Positions 26,196 through 34,853 are shown, counted from the stretch's first letter. The stretch: DNA of 64,000 bases from Azonexus sp. R2A61 (GCF_021401135.1 NZ_JACBFO010000001.1:620001-684000), one strand, 5' to 3'. A program made the numbers and translations. The notes: a model not told the origin generated them from the sequence alone.

Positions 26196-28418
26196 TCAGG
26201 AACCGATCAGGCCGCCGTTGTCCTTGGTGATGACAATGGTCGTCGAGCGCGGACGGGCGCTGCCGCCATCCGGCCAGTGGCTTTCGAAGCTGGCCGGGGT
26301 GCCGATCACGCCGGCGCCGGTATTTTCGCCCGGGTGCTGGATATTGACGAAGATTGCCTTGCCATCGGGGGTTTCGGTGATGCCGGTGATTTCGCAACCC
26401 TTCGGACCGACCAGGAAGCGGCGCAGTGTCGCCGGCGTCGCATTCTTGCCGGCGTAGCTGGTCACCGATTGGTCGGCACCGGCATTGGCCGGTACCGCCA
26501 GGTTGTCGACGGTGACCGTGCGACCGTCGCCGACCTTGCCCGGCAGCGCGGCGAGCATCATGCAGTTGGTCACGTCGGTATAGGCGCCATCGTCGGTCTG
26601 CAGCCACATCAGGCCGGGTACCGCCTGGCTGAACCATAGGCCGTCCGGGCTGGAGAAGTTGTTGTCATCGGTCAGGCCGGAGAGGTTGATCGAGGTGTTG
26701 CCGAACTGATCGTCCTCGGCACCGAACAGGTAGACGTCCCAGGTGAAGGTGGTTGCGGCATGGTCGTCACCGGTTTCGCGAATGCGCACGATGTGGCCGT
26801 TGACGTTGCCGGTGTTGCCTTCGCCATCGTTGTAGTAGCGCGGATTGGCCGCGTCGAGGGCGCGCGATTTGCCGCCGGTCGTCGTGCCGGTCTTGCCGCG
26901 GTCGCTGTTGTTGGTCAGCGTGACGTAGATTTCACCGGTCACCGGATGCACGCCGGTCCATTCCGGACGGTCCATCGGCGTTGCGCCGACGACGTCAGCC
27001 GCGATCCGGCAGTTGATCAGCACATCGGCCTGGTCGGCAAAGCCGTAAGCGGCAGCGGCAATGGCGGCATCGGCGATGTTGAGTTCGGTCCAGGTGCCGC
27101 TGCCGTTGGCAGCGAAGGTGGCGACGTAGAGCTTGCCGTCGTCGAGATACTTGTCGCCCGAAGTAAGGCCGCCATTGGCATCGCTGGCGCTCCAGTTCTG
27201 GGTCGACACGTATTTGTAGATGTACTCGCCGCGGGAATCGTCGCCCATGTAGTAGACGATCGGCTTGCCGACCACAGCCTTGGCCGGCTGGGCGCCTTCG
27301 TGGCCGAAGCGGCCCATCGCGGTACGCTTGTGCGGCGCACTGGCCGGGGCATATGGGTCGATCTCGACGACCCAGCCCATGGTGTTGGCGGCGTTGCGGT
27401 AGTCGGCCGTTGCATCGGCGCCGGTCTGCGAGATGTTCCAGCGATCGTAGAGCCCGTTGCCGCTGGTGTCGCCGCCGGTCGGGTTGGCCCAGCCGTAGCT
27501 GCCGTTGCTGGCACCGGAGCCGATATAGCGGTTCTGGGCCGCGGTTTCCTTGGCCGAGGAGAGCGAGGCGCTGGTCTGGCGCTTGAAGTAGCCGGCCCAG
27601 TTTTCCTCGCAGGTCAGATAGGTGCCCCACGGCGTGGTGCCGTTGGCGCAGTTGTTCAGCGTGCCGCGGGTGGCGACGCCGGTCAGCGAGTAGGGCGTGA
27701 CCATCAGGTCGTCGCCGGCCGCCGGACCGCTCAGGGTCATGTCGCTGGCTGCGGTGTAGCGGCGGTTGAACCCGGACAGCTTGTTGACCGAGAAACTGCC
27801 GCTACGGACGACCTCGATCACCGACACGCCGTGGGCATGAACTTCCTTGTCGATCTGGGAGACGACGCGCGACGCGGTCGGGAAGCCGGCACCGACTTCG
27901 GCGACGGTGTGCAGGAAGATCTGCGTGATGTTTTCGTGGTTCATGCACAGCAGGCCGCGGCCGACGTTGCTCAGGTCCTTGGCCAGGCCGCTGCTGTTCA
28001 GGCCGAAATAAGCCATGCCGTCGTGGTGGTCGCCGGCGCGGAACTGGAAGCTGGCTGCCGTGTCGGTGCCATCGTTGGCATAGCTCGGGGTCAGCGTGTT
28101 GATCGGGTCGCCGAGGCGGTAGAGCGTCGTGAAGGTGTAGCCGCCCGGAATGCGCAGTTCGTCGGTCAGGCCCTTGGCGACGGCGCTGAAGCCGAGCGAG
28201 AAGGCGTTGCTGCTTTCACTCTTGCTGTCGTTGCAGCCGGCGAGGCCGAAGCTCATGAAACTGCCGGCAGCGAGGCCGAAGCTGCCCTTCAGCAGGTTGC
28301 GGCGCGACAGGCGGGCTTCCAGCACGCTGGCGAAATCGAGGTTGCCGGAGTCGTTCCTGGAAACGTCGTCGCAGCCGTTCGGGGAGTCGGGGTGGTGTTT
28401 GGTCAAGGCGTCGGACAT
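26196..28418 (-). CDS. PhoX-family (DUF839) phosphatase-like protein, Tat-exported lipoprotein
   Basis: A 740-residue exported protein of the PhoX/DUF839 family, whose members are Ca/Fe-dependent alkaline phosphatases. Family marks include LCMNHENITQ, TCEENWAGYF, GRFGHEGAQPAKAV, YMGDDSRGEYIYKYVS, DRPEWTGVHPVTGEIYVTLTNNSDR and TETPDGKAIFVNIQHPGE. The N-terminus has a Tat motif SRRNLLK (residues 38-44) and hydrophobic stretch ending in the lipobox LAGC (Cys62, then Asn63), which predicts a Tat-exported outer-membrane or surface lipoprotein. It sits directly downstream of the type II secretion operon with its own Pho-box promoter. Activity as phosphatase is inferred from family. Confidence 0.85.
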   Translation of the reverse strand: MSDALTKHHPDSPNGCDDVSRNDSGNLDFASVLEARLSRRNLLKGSFGLAAGSFMSFGLAGCNDSKSESSNAFSLGFSAVAKGLTDELRIPGGYTFTTLYRLGDPINTLTPSYANDGTDTAASFQFRAGDHHDGMAYFGLNSSGLAKDLSNVGRGLLCMNHENITQIFLHTVAEVGAGFPTASRVVSQIDKEVHAHGVSVIEVVRSGSFSVNKLSGFNRRYTAASDMTLSGPAAGDDLMVTPYSLTGVATRGTLNNCANGTTPWGTYLTCEENWAGYFKRQTSASLSSAKETAAQNRYIGSGASNGSYGWANPTGGDTSGNGLYDRWNISQTGADATADYRNAANTMGWVVEIDPYAPASAPHKRTAMGRFGHEGAQPAKAVVGKPIVYYMGDDSRGEYIYKYVSTQNWSASDANGGLTSGDKYLDDGKLYVATFAANGSGTWTELNIADAAIAAAAYGFADQADVLINCRIAADVVGATPMDRPEWTGVHPVTGEIYVTLTNNSDRGKTGTTTGGKSRALDAANPRYYNDGEGNTGNVNGHIVRIRETGDDHAATTFTWDVYLFGAEDDQFGNTSINLSGLTDDNNFSSPDGLWFSQAVPGLMWLQTDDGAYTDVTNCMMLAALPGKVGDGRTVTVDNLAVPANAGADQSVTSYAGKNATPATLRRFLVGPKGCEITGITETPDGKAIFVNIQHPGENTGAGVIGTPASFESHWPDGGSARPRSTTIVITKDNGGLIGS

Positions 28419-28453
28419 GGCGGTGGCTAGTAAAGGGAAATGAAGGAAGCGGC

Positions 28454-28487
28454 ATTATCGAAAGCCATCATGACACGGCGATGAACG
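28454..28487 (-). promoter_or_regulatory. Pho box and -10 element upstream of the PhoX-like gene
   Basis: On the minus strand CGTTCAT (28487-28481), 4 bases, GTGTCAT (28476-28470), 10 bases, GATAAT (28459-28454). This is the Pho-box layout: two CTGTCAT-like repeats 11 bases apart, with the second 10 bases before the -10. The repeats match 5 of 7 and 6 of 7. It lies between gspN and the PhoX-like start codon and predicts PhoB-dependent induction by phosphate limitation. Confidence 0.6.
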
Positions 28488-28494
28488 GCATGTT

Positions 28495-29217
28495 TCAGGG
28501 CAGGCTGGCCGAAACCCGGTAGTCTCCCGGCGCCGTCTGCGCGGTTCCGGGCAGCATGCCCAGATAGGGAGCGAGGATGCCGAGCGCCGGCGCCTGCAGG
28601 CGGATGTCGGCATGCAGTCGATGTCCGTCGATCCGTGCGTCGGCCCGGACGATCTCGCCGCGGCCGCCGGCGAGTTGGCCGGTAAAGCCGCTGTCGGGCA
28701 GGTATTGCCAGTCGAGGCGATAGTCGCCCAGCGGAAAATCGGCGAGCAGCCCGCTGGCGGCGCCCAGCCAGCGGATCTGCCCGTCACCTTGCCAGCGCTG
28801 CAGCGCGGCGGGATCGATGCGCAGCCGGGCCGAGTCGATTTGCAGCAAGCCTTGCCAGTGCGCGGTCGGCAGCGCCAGTGCCGGCTGGCCGAGCACGGCG
28901 TTCGCCGGTACGGCCAGATCGGCGATCTCGATGCGGTTCGGGGCCGTCCAGCGCACCACGCCATTGGCCAGGAAGAGTTCGCCGATGGCCCCGTCGGCCG
29001 GCAGGCGCCAGCGCAAGTCGCCGAGGTCGATCCAGTTGCCGTCGATGGCGACGAACAGGCGTCCACTGCCGCGCCAGATGCTGCCTTGCGTGGCGGCGAT
29101 CCGGCACTGGCCGGCGCAGGCGTTCTCGGCCAGGCGACCGGCGAGATGCGCCGGCAAGCGCAGGATGAGCAAGATCAGCAGCGCGGCGAACGCGCCGAGC
29201 CAGGGCGTCCGCTTCAC
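28495..29217 (-). CDS. gspN: Type II secretion protein GspN
   Basis: A 240-residue inner-membrane protein with one N-terminal anchor (LGAFAALLILLILRLPAHLA, about residues 7-26) and a periplasmic domain related to the LolA/AsmA-like GspN fold: GSIWRGSGRLFV, LRWRLPADGAIGELF, WQYLPDSGFTGQLAGGRGEI. GspN is an accessory part of some T2SSs. The start is the GTG at 29217, overlapping gspM (GTGA). It is the last gene of the gspC-N operon; the Pho box of the next gene begins 8 bases before its stop-side boundary. Confidence 0.85.
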   Translation of the reverse strand: MKRTPWLGAFAALLILLILRLPAHLAGRLAENACAGQCRIAATQGSIWRGSGRLFVAIDGNWIDLGDLRWRLPADGAIGELFLANGVVRWTAPNRIEIADLAVPANAVLGQPALALPTAHWQGLLQIDSARLRIDPAALQRWQGDGQIRWLGAASGLLADFPLGDYRLDWQYLPDSGFTGQLAGGRGEIVRADARIDGHRLHADIRLQAPALGILAPYLGMLPGTAQTAPGDYRVSASLP

Positions 29218-29717
29218 GATTCGCCGCCGGCCGGGCGGTAGACGGCATCGATTTGCAGTCGCCCGTCGACGTCGCGGAGCGTGCATTTTTCGGGAATCAA
29301 GCGGTATTCCCTTTGCACGGCTGCGGTCCACGCGATCCAGCGGGCAAAATCCGCCTGCCCGGTCAGGGCGAGCCGCCGGCCTTGCCAGCGGGCCTGCATG
29401 CCCGGCCCGAGTTCGCTCAGTCGGGCCTCGATGGCCGGCTGGAGCGTTGCCATCGATGGCGCTTCGAGATCGCCCGGCGGGGCTTGCAGACGCCATGCTT
29501 CGGCCAGTTGCGTCATGCGTTCCGCACTGGCGGCGAGTATCGGCAACTGGCGCAACTGACGTTGCCGGTATTGCGCCAGCGACCACAGCGTCTGCGCCAG
29601 CAGGGCAACGAGCAGGATGCCGGCGAGCAGGCGCAGGGCCAGGCGCTCGCGCGGTGCGCGCTGCGACCAGAAGGCCTGGGTGCGCTGGCGCAGGCTGGGG
29701 GGCAACGGCGCTCTCAT
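29214..29717 (-). CDS. gspM: Type II secretion protein GspM
   Basis: A 167-residue inner-membrane platform protein that pairs with GspL. It has a basic N-terminus, one transmembrane helix (LALRLLAGILLVALLAQTLWSL, about residues 26-47) and a periplasmic ferredoxin-like domain (about 90-160) with SELGPGMQARWQGRRLALTG. Start at the ATG at 29717, which overlaps the gspL stop by 4 bases; the longer frame runs into gspL. Sequence conservation of GspM is always low, so position in the operon is the main support. Confidence 0.87.
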   Translation of the reverse strand: MRAPLPPSLRQRTQAFWSQRAPRERLALRLLAGILLVALLAQTLWSLAQYRQRQLRQLPILAASAERMTQLAEAWRLQAPPGDLEAPSMATLQPAIEARLSELGPGMQARWQGRRLALTGQADFARWIAWTAAVQREYRLIPEKCTLRDVDGRLQIDAVYRPAGGES

Positions 29718-30850
29718 CGTGTTTCTCCGGGCGTCAGCGTCAATTCGTCGGGCGATGTCGCATCCAGCGCGATGCCCCGGCGCGCCGCGGCGGCGCTCAA
29801 TCGTGCGCGGTTCTCGGCATCGAGCCGGGCGCTGATCCGCAAGCGGCCGTCGGCATAGTCCATGGCAACGATGCGCAGGCTGCCGGCGGGTAGCTCGGCG
29901 AGTGGCGCGGCCAGTGCCAGGAAATCGTCGGCCGCCAGTTGGCCGTTCTGCCGGCGGGCGTCGGCCAGCCGTCGTTCGAGCTGGCGCTGCGGGTCGACCT
30001 TGACGGCGCCCGGCAAAGCCGCGGTAAAGGCCTGGTCGATGCGGCCGCGCATTTGCCGTTCCTGCCAGGCGAACCAGGCGCTCTGGGCGACCAGCAGGGC
30101 GACCAGCAGCAGGCTGCCAAGCCCCGCCAGGCGGCCGGCCGGGCGCAGCCGGGAGAGCCAGGCGACGGGCGCTCGCGGCGGGGCCAGTTCGCCGTACAGG
30201 AAGCCGGGGCCGGCCGGCGCCAGCGGCGGCTGTTCGCTGCGCGGCAGGCGGTCTAGCGTTTCGTCGTGGCGGCCGGCCGGCGCGTCGTCGAGCACATGCA
30301 GCGTCAGTTCGGGGCCGAGGCCCGGCCACTGCGTCAGTCCGGCATCCGGCGCGAGGCTGTGGCAGCTGTCGGCATGGCTGATGGTGAGTTCGCCGCCGCA
30401 CAGCCAGGCCGCCGGGTGCGGACGGCACAGGCCGAGCGGCCAGGCGGCGCGCGGCGTCCAGCCGAGTTCGCGCAGCCGCTCGACGAGGGCGGCGAGGCGC
30501 GCCCGCGCAACGATGCCGACGCGTTGCCCGCTTTTTTCCGGATTTTCGCTGTCGACCGCAAACAGCAATTGCGCCGGCGCCTCGAGCAGTTGTTCCTCGA
30601 GCGCGGCGCCGATCACTGCCGGCCGGTGGCCGGCCGGCGGGGGCGGCAGCGCGACCCGTCGGGCGCTGGTCTGGCGGCCGGCCAGCAGCAGGATGCAGGA
30701 TGCGCCGTTTGCCGGCGGCGCGGGCCACTGTGCCGGTTCGCTGCAGCCGCGGCGCAGCAGCCGGCCGGCGGCATCGTGCAGCAGCCACGGGCAGTCGCGG
30801 CGGCGTTGCGGCCAGTCGGCAGGAATGATCAGGGTCAGGGTAGGGGTCAC
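29714..30850 (-). CDS. gspL: Type II secretion protein GspL
   Basis: A 378-residue bitopic platform protein. It has a cytoplasmic actin-like domain that binds the GspE ATPase (about residues 1-215; FAVDSENPEKSGQRVGIVAR), one transmembrane helix (LAGLGSLLLVALLVAQSAWFA, about 240-260), and a periplasmic ferredoxin-like domain (about 300-378; LRIVAMDYADGRLRISARLD). The GTG at 30850 overlaps the gspK stop. A copy of the window-wide half palindrome (GTCGACCGC, 30551-30559) lies in frame as part of FAVDSE. Confidence 0.9.
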   Translation of the reverse strand: MTPTLTLIIPADWPQRRRDCPWLLHDAAGRLLRRGCSEPAQWPAPPANGASCILLLAGRQTSARRVALPPPPAGHRPAVIGAALEEQLLEAPAQLLFAVDSENPEKSGQRVGIVARARLAALVERLRELGWTPRAAWPLGLCRPHPAAWLCGGELTISHADSCHSLAPDAGLTQWPGLGPELTLHVLDDAPAGRHDETLDRLPRSEQPPLAPAGPGFLYGELAPPRAPVAWLSRLRPAGRLAGLGSLLLVALLVAQSAWFAWQERQMRGRIDQAFTAALPGAVKVDPQRQLERRLADARRQNGQLAADDFLALAAPLAELPAGSLRIVAMDYADGRLRISARLDAENRARLSAAAARRGIALDATSPDELTLTPGETR

Positions 30851-31779
30851 AGCAAGGTCAGCCAGAGAAGGATGGGTTGCCGGCCGGCCAGCGGCCGTTG
30901 CAGCAGCGCGACGGCACGGCTGCGGGCATGCTCGCGGTCGACTTCGATGTCGACCAGAAAATGCCGGCTGCCGGCGGCGATCGGGACCAGGCTGGCGGGC
31001 AGTCCGGGGTCGGCCAGGCGGTTGCGGAAATCGCTGCTGTCGCGAAAGGGCAGGCTGCGCCGGCCATCGGCGAGGACCCGTGCGGCGGCCAGCGACAGCC
31101 CCGGCTGGATCGCCGCCAGCACTTCCGGCGTCGCGGTATTCACGTTCACCGGCTGCTGGCCGGCCAGGACGCCGATATGCGTTTGCAGGCGGGCGAGCAC
31201 GGCCGGCGTGTAGCCGACGATCCGTTTCAGGTCGCCGGGCGTGCGCAGCGGCTGGCCGGGTTCGGCGGCTGCCGGGCGGGTGCCGTCGGGACGGCTGCCC
31301 AGATGGTCGGCCAGCGTCTCGGCCAGTTCGGGCGCCAGGCCCAGCGACAGCAGCAGGCGGCGATAGGCGGCGTAGGCCCGGTCGTCGATCCGGCCGTCGT
31401 CGCGGCGCAGGTTGTTGAGGTTGAAGCGGCCCTGCAGGTCGCTGATGCGCCCGCGCAGCGTTGCCGATTCGTGGCGCAGCGGCGGGAGTTGGCGTGCCCA
31501 TTCCTCGTCCAGCGAGTCGACCGGGCCGCGCGTCGCGTCGGCGGCCAGCAGGCTGCCCGCATAGTCCACCGCGTTGCGCGCCAGTTCGCCGGTCTGCGCC
31601 TTGTCGCGCAGCAGTGCGCTGCGTTCGATCCAGTCGTCCATCCGGCCGTAGAGCATGCTGCCGGTCGCGGCGACCAGCGCGACGACGAGCATCGCGGCGA
31701 TCACCGCACTGCCGCGTTGTTGCGGTCGACGGTCCGCCGGCGGCATTTTTGCAGCCGGGTCAGCGCGCGGCGGCGACAT
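30847..31779 (-). CDS. gspK: Type II secretion minor pseudopilin GspK
   Basis: A 310-residue large minor pseudopilin thought to cap the pseudopilus tip. The N-terminal leader ends at QRGSAVIAAMLVVALVAATG (cleavage after Gly23 expected; as in other GspK, no Glu5-type FTLIE motif). Then comes the large globular alpha-domain with helix-hairpin-like VNVNTATPEVLAAI (about 221-234). It overlaps gspJ by 20 bases. Length matches GspK (300-340). Confidence 0.92.
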   Translation of the reverse strand: MSPPRADPAAKMPPADRRPQQRGSAVIAAMLVVALVAATGSMLYGRMDDWIERSALLRDKAQTGELARNAVDYAGSLLAADATRGPVDSLDEEWARQLPPLRHESATLRGRISDLQGRFNLNNLRRDDGRIDDRAYAAYRRLLLSLGLAPELAETLADHLGSRPDGTRPAAAEPGQPLRTPGDLKRIVGYTPAVLARLQTHIGVLAGQQPVNVNTATPEVLAAIQPGLSLAAARVLADGRRSLPFRDSSDFRNRLADPGLPASLVPIAAGSRHFLVDIEVDREHARSRAVALLQRPLAGRQPILLWLTLL

Positions 31780-32320
31780 CGAAAATCCTTTCCAGCGTAC
31801 CGAGTTCGTGCAGCCGGATGCGGATGCGCAGCGCGCGCGGCAGGTCTTGCGGGTCGCGCGGGCGCCAGGCGGTCAGCCAGCGGTTGTCGCGATCCAGGCT
31901 GGCCAGTTCGATGGCCTCGACGCCGGTGAGCAGGGTGTAGGCCTGCGTCGGTGCGCTGGAGTCGATCGATGGCCAGGTCAGCAGTTCGAGCCGGTCGTCG
32001 CGCAGGCGCCAGGTGATGCGTCCGAGGCTGTCGCCGGCATCGGCGATCCGGCTCAGGGTCAGCTGCGTCGCCTCCTGCTGCCAGGCGGCGGTGCGCCGTC
32101 CGGCGTCGTCGCGGCCCGGCTGGCCGACCGCCTGGCGGACGTCGCTGCCCAGCCGGGCGAAGGTCAGTGCGACGTCCTGCCAGCGAACGGCCATCGCCTG
32201 CAGGCGTTCGGCGTGGCGGGTCGAGGCTTCCAGGCCACGGTAGCCGAGCACGCCGAGCAGGCCGAGCAAGGCCACGGCGACCAGGATTTCGATCAGCGTG
32301 AAGCCGCGTTGCGGGCGCAT
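31760..32320 (-). CDS. gspJ: Type II secretion minor pseudopilin GspJ
   Basis: A 186-residue minor pseudopilin with prepilin leader MRPQRG and hydrophobic FTLIEILVAVALLGLLGVLG helix (Glu at +5 of the mature form). The C-terminal body (ITWRLRDDRLELLTWPSID ... LLTGVEAIELASLDRDNRW) is GspJ-like. The start ATG at 32320 overlaps the gspI stop (ATGA). It should form the tip complex with GspI and GspK. Confidence 0.93.
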   Translation of the reverse strand: MRPQRGFTLIEILVAVALLGLLGVLGYRGLEASTRHAERLQAMAVRWQDVALTFARLGSDVRQAVGQPGRDDAGRRTAAWQQEATQLTLSRIADAGDSLGRITWRLRDDRLELLTWPSIDSSAPTQAYTLLTGVEAIELASLDRDNRWLTAWRPRDPQDLPRALRIRIRLHELGTLERIFDVAAAR

Positions 32321-32685
32321 CAGGGACGCCCCAGGTAGCCGACCAGCGTGGCCAGCGCTACGTCCTGGTCGGCGGCGGCAACCGCGATCTCGAAGCGCCG
32401 GAAGCTGTCGCGGGCCGCCGGTTCGACGCGCATGCGCCAGACGAAATCGCGCTCGCCCAGGCGGCTGCTTCCCTGTGTGCTGCCCGCTTCGGGCCAGGCG
32501 CGGGTGGCGTGCAGCAGCGCCGCCTGGTTTTCGGCGACCCAGCCGGCCAGCTGGCGTTCGCGCAGCGCTTCGGCGGTGTTCGCCGCGCCCAGTCCGGCAC
32601 GGCCGGCAGCGGCCAGGCCGAGCGCCAGGATGGCCAGCGCGACCAGGATTTCGAGCAGCGTGAAGCCGCCAGTCCGGCGCGTCAC
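32320..32685 (-). CDS. gspI: Type II secretion minor pseudopilin GspI
   Basis: A 121-residue minor pseudopilin: leader VTRRTGG and hydrophobic FTLLEILVALAILALGLAAA, followed by LRERQLAGWVAENQAALLHA, the typical GspI phrase with WVAENQ. A GTG start at 32685 overlaps the gspH stop (GTGA). Length is normal for the family. Confidence 0.93.
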   Translation of the reverse strand: MTRRTGGFTLLEILVALAILALGLAAAGRAGLGAANTAEALRERQLAGWVAENQAALLHATRAWPEAGSTQGSSRLGERDFVWRMRVEPAARDSFRRFEIAVAAADQDVALATLVGYLGRP

Positions 32686-33221
32686 GGCAGCCGCTCCATG
32701 GCGATCGCGCCGCTCGGCCGGCCGGCGATGCGCCAGCGTTTTCCGCCGTCGTCGAGGTCGACCGCAAAGAGCGGCGGAATTGCCGCAAAAACAATGCGGC
32801 CGCCGGTCATGCCGGTCTGCCCTTCGATGTCCAGCGTGCTCAGTCGCAGCCCCGCGGGCAGCGGCCGCCAGTGGCCGTCGGCGCCGGCCGCCGGTCGCCA
32901 TTGCCCGTTTTCGTCGACCAGCAGGCGGGCGGCGGTCAGGTTGCCGGGCGCCTGGCCGATCTCCCAGGCCCAGGGCCGCGCGCCGGCCAGCGCGCGGCGG
33001 GCCGCCAGATCGGCCTGGCGATGCCAGTCGCGCAGCGCTGCCGAGCGCTCGGCAGCGGCCGGATCGGGCATCGCCAGCGCGACGCCGCCGGCCAGCACGC
33101 CGACGATGACCAGCGCGACGAGAATCTCGATCAGCGTGAAGCCGCAGTTTTTTGCGGTCGACCGCGGTCGACCGCAGAAAACCGTCGGCCGATCACAGCG
33201 ACCAGTTGCCGATGTCCGCAT
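32682..33221 (-). CDS. gspH: Type II secretion minor pseudopilin GspH, with unusually long leader
   Basis: A 179-residue minor pseudopilin with mature helix FTLIEILVALVIVGVLAGG starting at residue 28. The leader is 27 residues, much longer than the 6-8 usual in this operon. Residues 15-27 (FCGRPRSTAKNCG) are encoded by a tandem copy of the GCGGTCGACCGC palindrome. No ATG, GTG, TTG or CTG lies between the ATG at 33221 and the mature helix, so that ATG, 29 bases inside gspG, must be used. Cleavage is expected after Gly27. Confidence 0.87.
   Translation of the reverse strand: MRTSATGRCDRPTVFCGRPRSTAKNCGFTLIEILVALVIVGVLAGGVALAMPDPAAAERSAALRDWHRQADLAARRALAGARPWAWEIGQAPGNLTAARLLVDENGQWRPAAGADGHWRPLPAGLRLSTLDIEGQTGMTGGRIVFAAIPPLFAVDLDDGGKRWRIAGRPSGAIAMERLP
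33153..33176. repeat. Tandem overlapping copy of the GCGGTCGACCGC palindrome in the gspH leader
   Basis: Two 12-base palindromes (33154-33165 and 33164-33175) overlap by two bases to form a 24-base perfect palindrome, flanked by T and A runs (TTTTT upstream, AGAAAA downstream). It is the densest copy in the window and lies inside the reading frame for the GspH leader. Confidence 0.92.
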
Positions 33222-33627
33222 CGTGGCCTTCGCCGCCCGGCGCGCCGTCGGCGCCGAAGCTGAACACGTCGATTTCGCCGCGCAGTCCCGGATTCAGGTA
33301 CTGGTAGGGCTGGCCCCACGGGTCGAGCGGCAGCCGCTCGACGTAGCCGCCGGCCTTCCAGCCGTCGGGGATCGGCGCCAGCGTCGGCTTTTCGGTCAGC
33401 GCCTTCAGGCCCTGTTCGCTGGTTGGGTAGCGGCGGTTGTCGAGGCGGTAGAGCTTGAGCGCCTGCAGCAGGCCGGCGATGTCCTGGCGGGCGGCGACGA
33501 TGCGCGCCTCGTCCGGCCGGCTCATCACCTTGGGAACGACCAGCGCGGCGAGAATGCCGAGGATGACGACGACGACCATGACTTCGATGAGGGTGAAGCC
33601 GGTCTGGCGAAAAATGGGGTTTTTCAT
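33193..33627 (-). CDS. gspG: Type II secretion major pseudopilin GspG
   Basis: A 144-residue major pseudopilin that builds the secretion piston. The leader is MKNPIFRQTG, the mature start FTLIEVMVVVVILGILAALV. It has the GspG hallmarks LYRLDNRRYPTSEQGLKALTEKP, LPLDPWGQPYQYLNPG (Ca-binding loop region) and C-terminal DIGNW. Start ATG at 33627, 4 bases after the gspF stop. Confidence 0.96.
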   Translation of the reverse strand: MKNPIFRQTGFTLIEVMVVVVILGILAALVVPKVMSRPDEARIVAARQDIAGLLQALKLYRLDNRRYPTSEQGLKALTEKPTLAPIPDGWKAGGYVERLPLDPWGQPYQYLNPGLRGEIDVFSFGADGAPGGEGHDADIGNWSL

Positions 33628-33631
33628 GGGT

Positions 33632-34843
33632 TTACCGCAGCAGTTGGTTGATTTCGATGATCGGTTGCAGGATCGCCAGCACGATGAGCAGCACGACGCC
33701 GCCCATCAGCAGGATCAGCAGCGGTTCGAGCAGCGTCGTCGCGGTGCTCAGCCGGGTGGTGACTTCGTCGTTCTGCTGGCGCGCCGCTTTTTCCAGCATT
33801 TCGCCCAGTCGACCGGAGGATTCACCGCTGCCGACCATATGCACCAGCAGCGGCGGAAACCGCCCGGAACGGGCGAGCGCGCGCTGCAGGCTGCTGCCTT
33901 CGCGGACCTCGGCGGTGGCGGCGGTCAGCGCCTGCTGCAGCGGCGCCAGCCAGACCACCGCGCAGGCCGCCTGCAGCGCGCCGAGCAGCGGCACGCCGCT
34001 CGACACCAGGATGGCCAGCGTCTGCGCCAGCCGGGCGCTGTCCAGCGCGACCAGCAGCCGGCCGAGCACCGGCAGGCGCATCAGCCGCGACTGCCGGGCG
34101 TGGCGGAAGGCGGCATGGCGCCAGGCGCGGCGCCACAGCCAGAGACCGCCGGCGGCGCCGGCCAGCAGCAGCGGCCAGATCGCGCGCAGGGCATCGCTGA
34201 CCAGGATCAGGCCCTGCGTCAGCAAAGGCAGGCTCTGCTTGCCGCTCTGGAACACGGCGACGACCTGCGGCACGACGTAGAGCATCAGCGCGCCGACGAC
34301 GAGCAGCGCGACGACGCTGACGACGGCCGGGTAGATCGTCGCCTGCAGGATTTTCTGGCGCAGCGCGCCGCTGCTTTCCAGGCTGTCGGCCAGCCGTTGC
34401 ATGACCTGGTCGAGCTGGCCGCTCTGCTCGCCGGCGGCGACCAGCGCGCGGTACAGGCTGCCGAAGGTCTGCGGGAAATGTTCCAGCGCCCGGTGCAGCG
34501 GGTGGCCGGCCAGCAGTTCGTCGCGGATCGCGCCGAGCAGTTGCCGGGTCGGCGCCTCGTCGCTCTGTTCGATCAGCGCCGCCAGCGCGCGTTCGATCGG
34601 AATGCCGGCGGCGAGCAGCGTGGACCAGCGGCGGGTGAGCAGCATCAGCGCGGTGTTGCCGAGGCGCGGCGGGCGGCCGCCGGTGCTTGTCGCGCCGACG
34701 GTTTTTGCGGCGGTCTGCAGGTCGACCGCAAGCAGGCCGCGCTCGCGCAGCGCGCTGCGCGCCTGGCGCGGCGAATCGGCGTCGATGCTGCCCTGGCTTT
34801 CGCGGCCGTCGAGGGCGATGGCCCGGTAGTGGAAGGCGGTCAT
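33632..34843 (-). CDS. gspF: Type II secretion inner-membrane protein GspF
   Basis: A 403-residue polytopic platform protein with two T2SSF domains. The cytoplasmic starts are ALMLLTRRWSTLLAAGIPIERAL (about residue 65) and AQTLAILVSSGVPLLGALQAA (about 272). Three membrane segments lie near 168-188, 215-235 and 372-398. The C-terminal LLEPLLILLMGGVVLLIVLAI is typical. It is 10 bases after gspE. A half palindrome (34721-34729) encodes LLAVDLQ near the N-terminus. Confidence 0.95.
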   Translation of the reverse strand: MTAFHYRAIALDGRESQGSIDADSPRQARSALRERGLLAVDLQTAAKTVGATSTGGRPPRLGNTALMLLTRRWSTLLAAGIPIERALAALIEQSDEAPTRQLLGAIRDELLAGHPLHRALEHFPQTFGSLYRALVAAGEQSGQLDQVMQRLADSLESSGALRQKILQATIYPAVVSVVALLVVGALMLYVVPQVVAVFQSGKQSLPLLTQGLILVSDALRAIWPLLLAGAAGGLWLWRRAWRHAAFRHARQSRLMRLPVLGRLLVALDSARLAQTLAILVSSGVPLLGALQAACAVVWLAPLQQALTAATAEVREGSSLQRALARSGRFPPLLVHMVGSGESSGRLGEMLEKAARQQNDEVTTRLSTATTLLEPLLILLMGGVVLLIVLAILQPIIEINQLLR

Positions 34844-34853
34844 CGGCGCGGTC

